This document shows positions 52,149 to 64,000 of a DNA stretch of 64,000 nt, one piece after another. The first letter of the stretch is position 1. Each line of letters opens with the position of its first letter. The translations under genes were made by a program, and so were the position numbers. The stretch is taken from positions 31,441,501 to 31,505,500 of the forward strand of contig NC_133032.1 in the NCBI RefSeq assembly GCF_048771995.1, in the 5' to 3' direction. Source of the stretch: Taeniopygia guttata. Lineage: Eukaryota > Chordata > Aves > Passeriformes > Estrildidae. A model generated the notes under the pieces. That model saw nothing but the letters and a program-made list of their open reading frames with translations, made no database searches and was not told the origin of the DNA.

Positions 52149-52510
52149 TGATGTCTGTGTCCAGACCAGGAGGCAGAAGGATCTGCTTTATTAAAACTAT
52201 ACTATATTACATTAATATACTATTTAAAGAGATACTATAATATTTTACATACTTACTTCTTACTTACCTATCTAACTACAAACTCGTGACTCTGCTGAGA
52301 GCCCGAGCCACAGCTGGATCCACTGGTCGTTGACCCCAAACAACCTTCACCAGAATCCAACCCAGCCATCACTGCAGGTAAACAATCTCCACACCACATT
52401 CCACATGAGGAAAGCAAAGGAGCAGAGATAAAGATTGTTTTCCCTTCTTCTCTGTGCTTCTCCTGAGAGACAGAATTATGTCTGTCTGTCCAGAGAATGT
52501 GAATGTCACA
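52149..52510 (-). mobile_element. Solitary LTR of a passerine-type endogenous retrovirus
   Basis: Read on the minus strand it starts TGTGACATTCACATTCTCTG, carries GGGGTCAACGACCAGTGGAT in the middle, has the polyadenylation signal AATAAA (plus-strand 52187-52192), and ends CTGGACACAGACATCA. It therefore has TG...CA termini and a length near 360 bp, which is normal for short LTRs. The text matches LTRs I remember as abundant in songbird genomes; the family name is not recalled with confidence. No retroviral coding remnant or second LTR lies within the window, so this is a solo LTR. I found no clear flanking target-site duplication, and the left boundary may be 3 bases off (52152). LTRs of this kind can retain promoter and polyadenylation activity. 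Confidence 0.65.
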
Positions 52511-53184
52511 AATGTAACCCTTTCTTGGTAATGTTCACCTTCCTGGGAGTTATCCAGCTGTTATCTGAGGAGATGGGAGGCTTTGGTACCCACCATCACC
52601 TGTAAACAGCTGTGCTGATGGTAATTCTTTCCACACACATTCAATTATTTTTCTCTTCTCACTCTCCACCTCTACAAACACCCAAGCCCACCCCTCAACC
52701 CAGCCCCTTTTGTCTCATTTAGAGGTTTTTCACCCTTGAAAAAATGTATAATTTGTGTTTCCCTGATAAATGTAGGTTCCTTTTCCGCCTTTCACTACCA
52801 AGTTAAGGGCAGACAGTACAACAGGTTGGGTTCTTGCCTTTTGCTGCCAGACTTTACAAATAATAACTTTGTGGCTCTTCTGTGCCACTTCCTCATTTTT
52901 CAGCAGTGTTTAAGAAAATGTAGGCCATATTCCGGAGTGTGTGTTAATCCTGAAAATGTAACTGCTTTAGACAGAAAGGCTCTGACCAGGACAGCTGTCA
53001 GAGGCTCTGATTCACTGCAGTCTCCTGGAGACTTTAAAAATGTGAGTTCTCATCTTCCCCTGTGCAAAGCCAGCAGGGTTGTGCAGGGGCAGGAGGGCAG
53101 CTTGGACACGCACTCTTACATGAGGCATTTCAGAGATATAAAAATCATCACTATATCTCCCTAGAGTTCTGGAAATCAGGCCAC

Positions 53185-53187
<3 letters not shown>

Positions 53188-53225
<38 letters not shown>
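53188..53225. repeat. Poly(T) run, 38 T
   Basis: Longest homopolymer of the window. It would be a poly(A) tail for a minus-strand retrocopy lying at 53226 onward. However, no AATAAA signal, recognisable coding remnant or flanking duplication was found, so a retrocopy is unproven. Confidence 0.95.
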
Positions 53226-53227
<2 letters not shown>

Positions 53228-54724
53228 CTCATGGCTGCCATGTTCATCATCCAAATAATCTGGAATTGAATTCCAATTTTCCCTCAGGAGTTGATCTGTC
53301 AGACCTTCCCTCTGCACATCCAGCACGAATGATGCTGACACAGAGCACAGCTCTGGCCACAGCACTCCAAAAAGCCACTGCTTAGGAAAAAAATCAATGT
53401 TTTGAGCACCCATCCAGGGCAAGGGAGACCAAGTTTCACCATTCATAAGACACAGAAGGCCAGGAGAAAGACAAGGACCTTCTCTTATCCTGCATGGATC
53501 ATTATGGCTCTGCATCCCCCAGCAGAGTTTAGTTCCTCCTGTGCACTATCCAGATTATGCAGCTACTTAAAACAGGTTTCTGTGTTCAGCTCTGAGAGAA
53601 AAATAACTAAACAGCAGCAGTGAGTAAATCTGTGGGGGATGTAGAGCTAAATGGAATAACAGGAAGTAATCTGTCATTTAGCAAAAGCAGAAAACAAATT
53701 TTAAATCCCGATATATATCAAATTTCTCTGCACATAAAATCAGTGAGTAAGTATTGCTTGGCTCACCAAATGGCAAAAAAAAAAAAGCATGCCAACTTCT
53801 AAAACTAAAAAAAAAAAGTGCCAGCACAAGGAAAAGCTCTTTTCCAGATTTCTGAGACAAAATAAGATTAGCACTGCTACAAACACAGTCTGTGGAGTGC
53901 TTCCTTTTGTTCCAGGCACCAAAACTCATCTTTAACGAGAGTGCTGAGTCCCTGCACACCACAATGAGAGAATGCTGTCACTGAACACCTGACTCCAGAA
54001 GTGGCACAAGCTGCTTGGGGATGGCTTTTGCTCAGAATTCCTTGACTCATCCCTACCTGCCCATGGCCATTCTCATACACAGCCCAGGCCTAAAACAGCA
54101 CCCACACCTTGTGCTGCCTTTAAACCAGATGTAAGCAACAGTCAGAAAACAGATCCGCTTTTCTGCCTTTTGAAAACTGTGCTGCCAATTCCCCCCAGAT
54201 CTCTTCATCTACCTGAACCTCATTTTCAGTGCGTGAGAAGTTCTTTCAACTGCAGATTTAGATGTGCTGCATTTTAATGATAATCTCCTGGAGTTTCAGG
54301 GTTAGGAGCAAGGGGCTTTCTTGACTTAGGTTGTACCTTAAGGGAATGAAGCACTGTCAGTTAAAAAGGGAAAAAAAATATTATTTCACTTTCATTGCTA
54401 GTTGTTTTATTACTCGTTTTTCCTAGGGGGATGCATTCTGCTCTCAGGATAACTGAATTGATCTACAAATGGATGCTCTGCATTCATGGTGGTGGTACTG
54501 GAAGAAGCCCATGGGCTGTGCAATGAGATATTTTAATTCTAGAAACACCATAAGGGAGCCACGAGTACTACAGTTCTGGTTTTAATAGTGTCTTGTCCTC
54601 TAACACACAACTGACTTTGTAATTTCTCTGACTGGCCGTCAAACAGAATTTTCATCTTGCCATCTTGGAGGTGTCTAGTTCCTTGCCAAGGCTTTTTCCT
54701 GTTAACATAGTAAAATGAATAAAG

Positions 54725-54751
54725 AAAAAAAAAAAAAAGAAAAAAAAAAAA
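54725..54751. repeat. A-rich tract (14 A, G, 12 A)
   Basis: Two A runs separated by one G, after AAAG. Simple sequence. Confidence 0.8.
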
Positions 54752-55168
54752 GAGGTTTTACACATAATATAGTTTTCTCAGCAGAGGCAAAGCATCAAAT
54801 CCCTGTAAGAAAGGCAGGTAAATAAAGATAAATGGTGGCTTGGGACTTCTCCAAGTGGATGATTCATCATCTGGCTGCTTCTCTGAGATATGTTTGATGC
54901 TAACAATATTTATGCAATACACCCAGGCTTGGCCATGGCACCACCTGCCACAAAAGAATAAACACCCTCCTGCTCCACTTGAGAACTCTAAGATGTATCA
55001 TTATCTGTTGTTACTACATTAAATTGGCAGAAAAGAAGTCTTTTCCTATATGATTGTACATCAGCTTCAATAACTTATTTTTGCCAATGTAAAGTTCTAG
55101 CAGTTCCCAATCTTTTAACTGCACCTGACCTAGGATATTTTTTTATTATTCATTCAATCCCGCACATT

Positions 55169-55193
55169 AAAAAAAAAAAAAAAAAAAAAAAAA
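55169..55193. repeat. Poly(A) run, 25 A
   Basis: Uninterrupted A run after CCGCACATT. No retrocopy recognised upstream. Confidence 0.93.
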
Positions 55194-55815
55194 GTTATGC
55201 CATGACATAGGGGAAGGGACCATGAGAAAGAATGAGGACAGTATGTATGAGGTGGTGGTTATACAATCTGAACTAACATTTCCTCAGTTATGCCACTGAT
55301 GAGTCAAGTGTAAACTGCAGATGAAAAAAAAAAAAAAACCCTAAAAGGTGCACTGAAAGGTTTTGATCTGACATACTCCACCAGCTGCAAACAAAGATTT
55401 TAGTGGCTTTCTTGACTGACATAATATTATGTGCAAGGAATGTTTAAGCAATTCATACCATCTTGATCAGGCTAAATAACTAAAATGAGATTTTTATGAA
55501 TGCAAGTTAGGGCAGGGTGCCTGCATCCCTTTTCACGTTGCTGGCACATAAGAATGCTCCTCCTGGGGCAGAGCAGAAAGTTCAGTCTCCTGCTGCTGAG
55601 AAATGCCTTTTCATACATACTCTTTTAGTGCAAACAAAATAATCAGAAATAAGTTTATTACCTCCTTAAAGCTTCTGGAGATTCATGTTGTGTTTAAGTG
55701 TTGTTATGAAAGATGCCAAACAACGACTATTGATGTGTAAGGTTACAACAGCGGGAAAACTGAGAGGCAAAGAAAGGTTTAAACACTAAAAACCAGCATA
55801 TTACAGTAGCCCACA

Positions 55816-56505
55816 GTGCAGTGCAGGTCTGTAGAAACAGAGGTGGTGTTGGATGGAGAAGGATGCACAGACTGGCAAGGACAAAAACACCGGGTTTGGG
55901 TGAGTCTGAACCTGGCTCCTGGAGGAAAAAATGTGGGACCTGGCTCCACACCTTTGCTCAGCCCCCTGCTCCTCAGAGCAGGTCCTTCACACCACAGGAA
56001 CTGGGATGTGCAACCTGGGCATCGCTTGGGATGTGCCCTCATCGTTTCCCAGACCACAAAAAGCTCGGGGACTTGCCAGGGAAATCCCCTCTCTTCCACA
56101 GCAGAGATAAGGCAGAGCTATCACAGGAAAGAAAGAGAATATCCAGGTGATGATGGTTTTGAGGAAAGCAGAAGCAGTCCCTTTAGGAGCAGATCAATCC
56201 CTTTAGGAGCAGATTGGGGGATTTTGGGGGATTTCAGGGGTCCCTGTTCCAGGCATCTTTCATCCCAGCTTGGCTGCTCCGCACAGCGCTCCCACCCCAC
56301 TGGCAGAGCTCATGGAACTTGGAGAAAAGATCATAATTTCTGTTCAGCACCCACCCCGGGTTTCTGCTGCTTCAAGGAGCATTCTGTAGCTGTTTCCACA
56401 CTTCATACAACACAATTTTTCAATGCTGCAAAGAATGCAACTTTTGCAGGCTTAGAGATAAGGCACTCGGCCTACAGCAGGTGTGGACGGGAGCAGAACT
56501 ATTGA
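55816..56505 (+). other. GC/CpG-richer island with a 229-codon Met-less open frame
   Basis: This 0.7-kb block is clearly richer in GC and CpG (for example CTCCGCACAGCGCTCCC, CACCGGGT, CCCCGGGT, GGACGGGAG) than its AT-rich surroundings. One plus-strand frame stays open for 229 codons, starts on GTG and contains no methionine at all, so it cannot be a stand-alone eukaryotic CDS. A large exon, a weak regulatory or CpG-island element, or chance in GC-rich DNA are the alternatives. A second plus-strand frame (55821-56150) and a minus-strand frame (55779-56099) are open across the same DNA, which argues for chance. A 20-bp direct repeat lies inside (56178-56214). Confidence 0.25.
56178..56214. repeat. 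20-bp tandem duplication
   Basis: TCCCTTTAGGAGCAGAT at 56178 is repeated at 56198. It is followed by three G-runs (GGGGG, GGGGG, GGGG), one short of a canonical quadruplex motif. Confidence 0.9.
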
Positions 56506-59500
56506 TTGATATTCACATTCCTCAAAATTTCCCCATGCCCAAAAGGCATAATATTAATTCCAATTATAGATAGACTATGCAATTTCATTCCAAATTTAGC
56601 ATTTTCTAAAAAAAAATTTACTTTTAACAATTTGATAAAGTCCATAAGATGGGACCCCAAGTACTCACTGGTCAAACGGGATCATATATTTCATTACTCT
56701 ATTATCTCTCTCACCAACTGTCTTATATATATTCTATCTATATCTATATCTATATCCTTTCTATAAATTCTAGCTATAATTCTCACAGAAAAATGATTTT
56801 TTAAAATTTAAACTCATTTGTTGCAAACAAATTTTTGGGGCTTCTAAATAATCTTTCCTTTAACTTTGAAAAACTATTTTTGAGCCATATCTCCCAGTGT
56901 TTCTATAGCTGCCTTTGCATCAATTTCCTGTCAGTTACCACCTCTTCATTGGGCTCTGACTGGGTTTCCTGTTGAGGTCCTTGGTTCTAATGAGCATCCT
57001 TACACCTCAATTTGTTGGGTGTCAGCACCTTCAAATCAAGCTCCTTTTGAACAGCTCGGTGATAACTCCCGTCTGCTTCAGCTGGGATCAGCCTCTGAGC
57101 CACTCAAATGCATCACTGGATGATCCCTTTCCCATATCCACTTCTTCCTACTCTGAAATGGAAGCACTTTGTTCAGTGGAGCTTGAAGGGTAGTGTTTCA
57201 TCACAACAGACACATCTGTGTTTCCATATTAACAATTCAGTATTCCCCAATACCTCTCTAAGGCCTGAGCCCCCCAGCTTGGCTGTAAAGTGCAGCCAAG
57301 GCACCCTGCTGCCATCAGCACTGAATTTCATGAGGCTTCAGGTAGGTCCCAAGTCCTTCCACATTTTATCATTACAGCTATATCAAGTTTCTTATCCCAA
57401 AACAAGCAATTGGGGAAAGCAGCTGCTTCTGATTTATCTTCCCTAACCTTGGGAATAAGAACCACATTTCTGCTTTTTCTTAAAAATCATTAATTTTTGT
57501 CTGCAAGATCATTACTGTAGTCTCTGTGTAAAATCTATGAGTCTTCCTAGGTATCCCTTAATGTTTCCTGAACCCAGCCTTGATGTGCATTAGACACTTG
57601 GGATTCATTACTGGTGTTAATCTGCAGCCATTAAAAATGCAAGGTCGTTTTGAAGATGAGGAAAAAAATCAGGCAAGCATCTTTTCAACCTGTACTTGGT
57701 TCTTTTCACTCCTCATTAAATTTCAATTGGTGAAACCTACTGGTCTTCCTCAGTCTTTTGTCAGGGGGGCTGCAGCACACTCAGACCATCTGGTGATGAG
57801 CAGGGGGTCAGCCACCGAGGGCTTTCAGGGCTTCAGAACAAACTGGCCTGATATTGCTCAGCAGCTGTCAGCTCTGGTGAGGAAAGCCAGCCTTACATTC
57901 CTGTGATCCCATTCCTCACACTGAGCCTTCCCAACAGGTTGTATGCTAGCCCAAACCTACTGATTCTGTAAGGATTTTCCACAGGAATCCGTAAGCAATG
58001 CTCTGTGAATGAACTTGGTTGCTTGTATAGTAAATTGTAATAGCTTTTCCTCAGAGAGCTCTGCTTTTCATCATGAGAATCTGCTGCCTAATGCAGAATC
58101 TCTCGGGGGGATAAAGCCCTGGGGGGCAGATTCAGCACAGCATCACAAAGCAAGTAGCTCAGCCAGAGATGCTCAGTGAGAGCATCTTTAATGTTAACAA
58201 GCCAACATTTGGAAATATCATTCATCACATCTATCAACAAAACCACCAAAACATTTCAGGAATCCCTGATAATTAAACTGATCACATCTGATTGATTAAA
58301 TCAACTATCAAAAAAAATGGTAAATTTAATGTCATTGTTTCAGCATACAGCCCATGTATATAATACAACATCATTTTAAGTGCTCTTCCATTTTCCATTT
58401 GTAAGGTATTATGTGAGTAACACTCATTTTTGTCATTGTGTTTAATGGTTTGGAGAGATAAAAGCTTCCTTTCTACTTTACTTACTGTCTCCTAAGGACA
58501 TGCATCTTTATATGAAGTTTGTGAGGCAGAATGACCTCTATACTAGGAGATGGAGCTATGTTGTCTTTAAAAATATTTATAGCATCCTCTCTTCTTTTAA
58601 ATTACACCTGTCAGTCAAACATAGTACTCACTGAAGAAGCCTCAATCCTAAACCTGTGCAATTTGAGCTATTTTCTGTATTTCTGCAAAAGGACCTAGAT
58701 TGCCTATTTTTCCTGCAGAGCAAATGATGACCTTGTATTGATCACGTACATTTTCTTTATTTGACTGCTTGTTTTTGGTTTTTGTCTTCCAGACATCAGC
58801 ATGCTTTACAGGTGGACATAGGGTAGTAGTATCCATCCCATCTCACACTAGAAAATCTAACTTCCAGTGTCAGGAGTGAGCCAGGTCACCAGCAATGCCA
58901 GCAGAGCCACCTAGCAAGGCAGAGTGTGGGAGAGACAAGAGCCATCAGAACAGCCCCCACCCAGGATGTGTCAGAGCTCCCTGCATCCCTCCTTGCATTT
59001 ATCCCAAATTTGCCCCACAGAAAATTTTTCACAGAGTACTGAGTGAGAAGGGTGATTCCTATCAGTCATTGTGTGCAGTACACTGGTTCTGCATGCAAAA
59101 GCTTTCAGATTTGTGGGCTTATCAGAAGGCTGAGTTATGGCATCTCAACAGATTTGAATGTTCACCCCACTGATAGCTGCAGTGCCTATCAGTGCTTGTC
59201 AGCCCTCAGCTAATCAGCCTGGAGAGCAGCAGAAGCCACGGTGTGCACTGCAACACCCCAGAGAGTCACTGAGGTCTCACATCTGCCAGCACAACACTGC
59301 CAAAGATAGGAAACACTTCCAAAAACCCCAAAGATAGGCAAATACTAATGATCATGCCATTGTAACACTGCTACTTGGTCCTTTATTCCCATTCTTGGGC
59401 ACACCTGAGAGCTGCACTGGTGCTTCCTGCAGCCCCAGAGTGGTCACGGGCTCTGCTGCTTCACCTCTATCCAGTGTATGCTTCACTGGCTGTGTCACCT

Positions 59501-62500
59501 TTTCCCTGTGCTCCACAGCTGGGGGGTGTTGGTGCACATGTGCCCCATTTCCACCCCAGGACAGTGACATTCATGGCCCTGGCACAGCAGTTTTTCAGGT
59601 GGCAGCTCCCTACCCTTGGAGACCAGCATCTCAAAATCACAGGAATTATGTGAACAACCTCTATGAACAACCTCATTTGGTGCCCTTGGGTTGCTAATTC
59701 AGTGTTCTGCAAGTCACAAATACCGTGATATTTTGCTTTGTTCCTCCTCACAGTGAAACTGGGAATAAGAAGCAGTGCCCTGCCATCAGTGCCCTGGGAG
59801 TGGTTTGTTAAATCTCAGTGGGGCTGACACAGGGTTTGCCTTGCTTGGCTCTAGAAATGCACAGACCTGTCTGAGGGGATGAAGGAGACAAAAAAAAAAT
59901 TGGGCATATTGTTCATGCCTCTCAGATCTTCCAGCAGCAGAGTAATTTTAGCTGCCAGCTGGCAGTTCTCCTGCCTGAAGAGCAGCTTTGCCCAGGGTCT
60001 TCTCCAGCCAGCTCCAGGGAAGGAGACCCCACCAGCTCTGTGGTTCCAGCAGTTCTCCTGCTCCCATGACCAGCCATCCTTGGGATAAAAAAAAGACCTT
60101 CTCCACATTTTCTGCTTAAATTATTTTGCCCATTAGTAAAATAATTCGAACAGAATAACAAATTTCAGAGTGTACATCTGAAAGGTTAACTCCTGGCTCA
60201 CAGACAGCAAGTGTGGTTCAAAGGCTCCATCAGTGTTTTTCAAACATGTCTTAGGGCTGAGGGTCATCAGAGGCATTTAGGGCCTTTAGGGACGCTGGTA
60301 AAGGAAAGCTGCAGCAACTGACCTTTAAAATTTTCTTTCTAAAAATAGATGTTAGGTGGGAAGGGCCAAACATAGTGTCTTTGGAAGCATGGTCTTCAGT
60401 TGGCTGATCAGAAAGAAAATTTTGTGCTTACAGGTGTGTTTTCTGCATGCAGCCTGATAAAATCAGGTTCTGAGTGGGGATGCTTCTGTAAACCTTTACA
60501 AGAAACTGAAGTGAGACAGAGAACTAAGACATTAATTATTTTTTTGTTACTTTTCAGGAAAAAATTAAAACATAAACTAGCTGTAGGGCTAGTACTCTTC
60601 CCCTTTTTCTAATAAATTTCTTGGGTCAGTTTTACAGCAGAAAGTAATTTTCTCAGATCCTGTGCCGTTGGCATAAAGGACAGTGTCAGAAGGTGATTTG
60701 TTTTGAACCATAAAAGATGAGGCAAAAAATAAAGATTAAAAAAAATTGCCGAAGTTCAGCTTCTGCTACACCTTTGGATTTGGGAAGGGCTCCCAGCAAA
60801 CCAAGCCAGGGTAGCACTCCCACTCTTCCACTCCCAGGCAGCAGCAAAGGAAAGGTCAGATATTAAACTTAGAAATATTTTCATCATTGCATAAATTATC
60901 TGCCTTTGGGGGGATGAAAATAACCATGACTTCCTTGTTATATTTTTGAGAGTGAGAATTTTAGTCTGAGCACAGCTGGAATGGAGGGAAGAAAGGAGAA
61001 GAGCTGTCCAGGAACCACAGCTGGATTCCTGTCCTTGCATGATAGAGAACCCAGAGCTCTGTGCTCCTGCTCTCCTGTGATGGATGGTGCTGGGAATTCC
61101 CTCAGCACCTCCCAGATTCTGCAATGGCTTCACACAGGCTCAGGGGGAAGGCTGCACGTTCTGTGCAGCACATTCTTGTCTCTCCTACCTCATTTCTGCT
61201 ATGCAGCCCTCAGAAGAGTTGTGAATTATCTCTTTGCCGCTCCAGCCCAGGTTTCTGCTATTTTCCTCTCATGTGAGTGGCTCTGCCATGGCCAGTGACC
61301 TCCACACTGACCTTTCCACACCTTCCAGTCTCACCTTTGGATTACCCCTTCTCCCAAAAAAGGAGCACAGGCACCAGAGGCATGAGTGCTTAGAAAGGGA
61401 AAAATGGAAAGAAGCTTTTCTGATGTTTTCACCTGTGGGTCCATGTGAGAAATGGGTGTGTGAAGAAAATTTCAAACTTGACAGAAAGCTCATACAGTCT
61501 TGTACATCAATATATAAACATTGAGATAAGGTGTGCTGGCTTAGGAAGGCCATGGAATAGAGATGACATCACTGAGAGAGTGTATTCTTATTGTCACTCT
61601 TTTATCTCACTATTCATCGAAACTGATCATGGAATAAAATACTTCAAAGGCCTCTCTGTTGCCCAGTCTCTGTAAAAGCTGGAAAAACCAACAGGTCCAC
61701 AAACAGCTGTACAGAAACTCCCCAGTAAACCCTAATTCTGAAGCAAATGAGGGAATCTGTACCCCATACCCCACTGTCACCCCCTGAGCCCATGCAGAAG
61801 TACCCCAGGCAGCCTGAGATGCTCCTCTGCATTCCCTGGGCCCCTCCCAGTGCCCTGCATCACCAGGGGGAGCTGTATGAACAAATTACAGGTATTGCCA
61901 TGACCTTACAATAACTAATGAAAAATAATTCAAGAGTCAGTGGGAAAGAAATGTGAATATGGAGCAGGAGTTTAGACATCCTGGTGAGCTGAGATCCTTA
62001 AGAAATACAGAAATCAGAGGTTTTGGTGCCTTGTGCTGCATTATTTAAATTGCTGAGTGATTGTTTTATATACTTAAGCTGGTAAATTGGAATTAAACTC
62101 TGTTGAAAAGAAGAAGAAAATCCATGAGTATTCCTGTTAGGACTGCCACATGTCTCCATCAGAACTGTCTCCTCGAAAGAGTTGTGGGAAATGTGATTTT
62201 TCTTGAGTGCCTGTGTAAAACACCTATGACAACTACAAAAGCACACAAGGGTGACACTGGAGATGAAGAGCTGCAAAGGTCACCTTGTCCTCTCTGTGAC
62301 CCAGCCCTGGCCCAGCTGGCCCAGTCTCACCTTCCAGCACCCTACCTGCAGGCACATTTCTCACAATACCAACTTACCAGATTTATTATTACAGATTTAT
62401 TAGTTTTGAAGAAAGGAAATGACTAACAAGATTCCTGAATAACTCAAATGGACAAAGGCAATTGCTGGACTGATCACAGGCTTTTGAGACCCAAATCATC

Positions 62501-62748
62501 CATCAAACTTACACCTCCTCCTCTTGTGATTGTTATCCATCAGCCTTTCCTTTAGGTAGGCTGTCAATAAATTTTGTGTCAGCAGGTCAGAGAGGATGAT
62601 GCAGTTCTCAGCTTCAAGGAGCTTATAAAGCAAGAAACAAAGGCAAAGGACACCAGGAAAACTGTAAAACACTCTCCTTGCAACAGCAAATGCAACTACC
62701 CACATTTGACACAGATAACAATGCTGACTAGATCAAGTAAACAGGAGG

Positions 62749-62750
<2 letters not shown>
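56506..62750. other. Non-coding DNA without supported genes
   Basis: About 6 kb with no gene or repeat family recognised. Frames reach 125 codons (60756-61133 minus) and 112 codons (57108-57446 plus), with opposite-strand overlaps and no domains. A short (TCTATA)n patch lies at 56725-56757. Confidence 0.45.
56725..56757. repeat. Short TATC/TCTATA microsatellite
   Basis: ATATATTC then three to four copies of TCTATA. Minor simple repeat. Confidence 0.8.
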
Positions 62751-62796
<46 letters not shown>

Positions 62797-62820
62797 AAGA
62801 CAGATGGATAGACAGACAGA
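62751..62820. repeat. (GATA)11 with degenerate GACA tail
   Basis: Perfect GATA from 62751 to about 62795, then AAGACAGATGGATAGACAGACAGA. The mixture of GATA and GACA is the Bkm-type simple sequence known from vertebrates. This copy is short and needs no special explanation. Confidence 0.96.
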
Positions 62821-64000
62821 CTATATTTATATGGGGGGGATATATACAGGTGAAGAGATAGAAATATATGGAAATACTAAACAAAAAGGATAATAACACA
62901 ACTAGGTCAAACTTAATTAAATAAGTAATTTAGTTGTTTTGGTTTTTTTGTTTTTTTTTTTTTTTTTTTTTTTCTACCTATGTTTTGCACATCACAGTTT
63001 TCAGAAAGCCTTTAAAGCACTCTAAATAGAAATCTTGTCTGTTTTGGTAATGACTGACTGAATCAAACTCAGGGGAAATGTGAAGAAGTGTATTTCTGGA
63101 GGATCCAGGGTAGGAATATAGACATAAGAGTAAAATCTGATGCAAAATAAAAGAAGAGCCAGTCAAGGAGAGCCAGAGAGGGACCTGCATAAAATACATA
63201 AGAATCATTCAGAGAGGGAAAGTATTCAGAGAATCATATGAAATCAGCAAATAGATTCACTGCAGTCTTACTTTATGAATTACATTAAAAATCCAGAGCA
63301 ATTTCTCAGGCAGATGTATTCAAATGTACAATCCCAAGTGAAGCCACATCAGAATCTGTCCCTGTCCCTTTCCCTGTGACAATACCATCTACCCCTCAAA
63401 CTAATGGTGTGCACAGCACAAGCCACCTTCTATAAATGAAAAAAGATACTGTGTGTGGTTTCCAAGATTGAACAAGACATTCTATCAACATGCAAAATGA
63501 ACTAATTCAGCCATTGCAAATGAACAGATTCACAAAGCAAAAGATAAACTTTCCACATCTCATTTAATTTATACTGTCTCACTGCACTGAGAAAACAGCT
63601 TTACCCATTCTCTAATGTATTGAAATGTTAGCAACTTTAATAATCAAAACAAAACCAAATAAACATTATGAACTGCTTGAGAGAATATTTTAAATGAGCA
63701 GGAGAATAAAGAAAATATTCATAATTCACAAGAGTTTGCAGTTTCTGCACTAGAAATCTCTCTAAGGTTGTATGTGAAAGAAATGAGCACAAACTGGATG
63801 CAGTAGGGAACCTGGGGACTGAGCTTGGGTTTCCACACACACTTATTCTAATAATAAGTTCTAAAGGTATCTAAAACCTTTATAATGTGTCATTTAATTA
63901 TTTGGTTTTGTTAGTTACGTTAGATGCAGGTTGAGACACATTTCTGAGAATGGCTCTATACAGAAAATCAGGGGTTTGAACAATCCATTGCATCCACTGG
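62821..64000. other. Non-coding DNA, nothing recognised
   Basis: Apart from the T-rich tract at 62943-62973 there is no recognised element. Frames are below 80 codons. Confidence 0.45.
62943..62973. repeat. T-rich tract (7 T, G, 23 T)
   Basis: Long T homopolymer interrupted by one G. Simple sequence. Confidence 0.9.

Larger units (their letters stand above)
52511..55815. other. Non-coding DNA with homopolymer tracts
   Basis: No gene recognised. Contains the 38-T run, A-rich tracts near 53776, 53808 and 54725-54752, and the 25-A run at 55169. The 142-codon frame at 52736-53164 and the 167-codon frame at 53012-53515 overlap on opposite strands and neither has a domain; the second reads through the poly(T) run as polylysine. 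Confidence 0.45.

Noticed and set aside
53012..53515. 167-codon minus-strand frame
   Set aside because: It is held open by reading the 38-T run as polylysine; without the run it is two short frames.
56211..56244. Possible G-quadruplex after the 20-bp duplication
   Set aside because: Only three runs of four or more G are present within the span; a fourth is missing.
62751..62820. GATA/GACA repeat as a sign of a sex chromosome (Bkm-type satellite)
   Set aside because: Eleven copies is an ordinary microsatellite; such tracts occur on all chromosomes.

Overview
The window looks like AT-rich, gene-poor nuclear DNA from a bird, probably a songbird. The main evidence is a set of chicken-repeat-1 (CR1) LINE fragments whose 3' ends carry the characteristic avian wording (for example TTGGGTTGGAAGGGA near 47123 and TCTTTTCCAACCTTAAT near 21187). 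There are also two solitary-LTR-like blocks that resemble passerine endogenous retrovirus LTRs. The songbird assignment rests on remembered repeat families, so it is an inference.

I find no protein-coding gene, rRNA or tRNA that I can support. Open frames are short, mostly under 110 codons. The longest ones fall into three classes: translations of simple repeats (26.2-26.6 kb and 48.8-49.5 kb), frames that open on GTG or TTG with no or late ATG (1546-2028, 15311-15853, 55816-56505), or a frame read through a poly(T) run (53012-53515). None shows a recognisable domain. The window is most simply an intergenic stretch or the interior of a very long intron; a few short exons could be hidden in it without my seeing them.

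Layout. 0-2.2 kb: a minus-strand LTR-like block with a downstream T-rich segment. 2.2-12 kb: AT-rich unique DNA with small tandem duplications. 12.1-12.7 kb: a decayed plus-strand LINE of the L2/CR1 clade, recognised from reverse-transcriptase protein remnants in three frames. 13.7-14.1 kb: an internally deleted CR1 on the plus strand, followed 39 bp later by a minus-strand CR1 tail. 21.1 kb: another CR1 tail. 26.3 kb: a (AAGAG)n array. 29.9 kb: (TA)15. 39.0 kb: a CR1 fragment running into an A-rich tract. 43.8 kb: a compound TA/TG repeat. 46.3 kb: a CpG-containing inverted repeat in DNA that reads like a conserved non-coding element. 47.1 kb: a CR1 tail. 49.0 kb: an uninterrupted 70-copy (AGAGG)n array. 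52.1-52.5 kb: a second minus-strand LTR. 53.2 kb: a 38-T run. 55.8-56.5 kb: a relatively GC- and CpG-rich island. 62.8 kb: a GATA/GACA repeat.

No genes act together here. What the window records is repeat history: an old L2-like layer, a middle CR1 layer, younger LTR insertions, and recent expansion of two purine-strand pentanucleotide repeats. I did not find a convincing new biological system. The most checkable unusual items are the two pentamer arrays, the L2-like relic, the tail-to-tail CR1 pair and the CpG inverted repeat.
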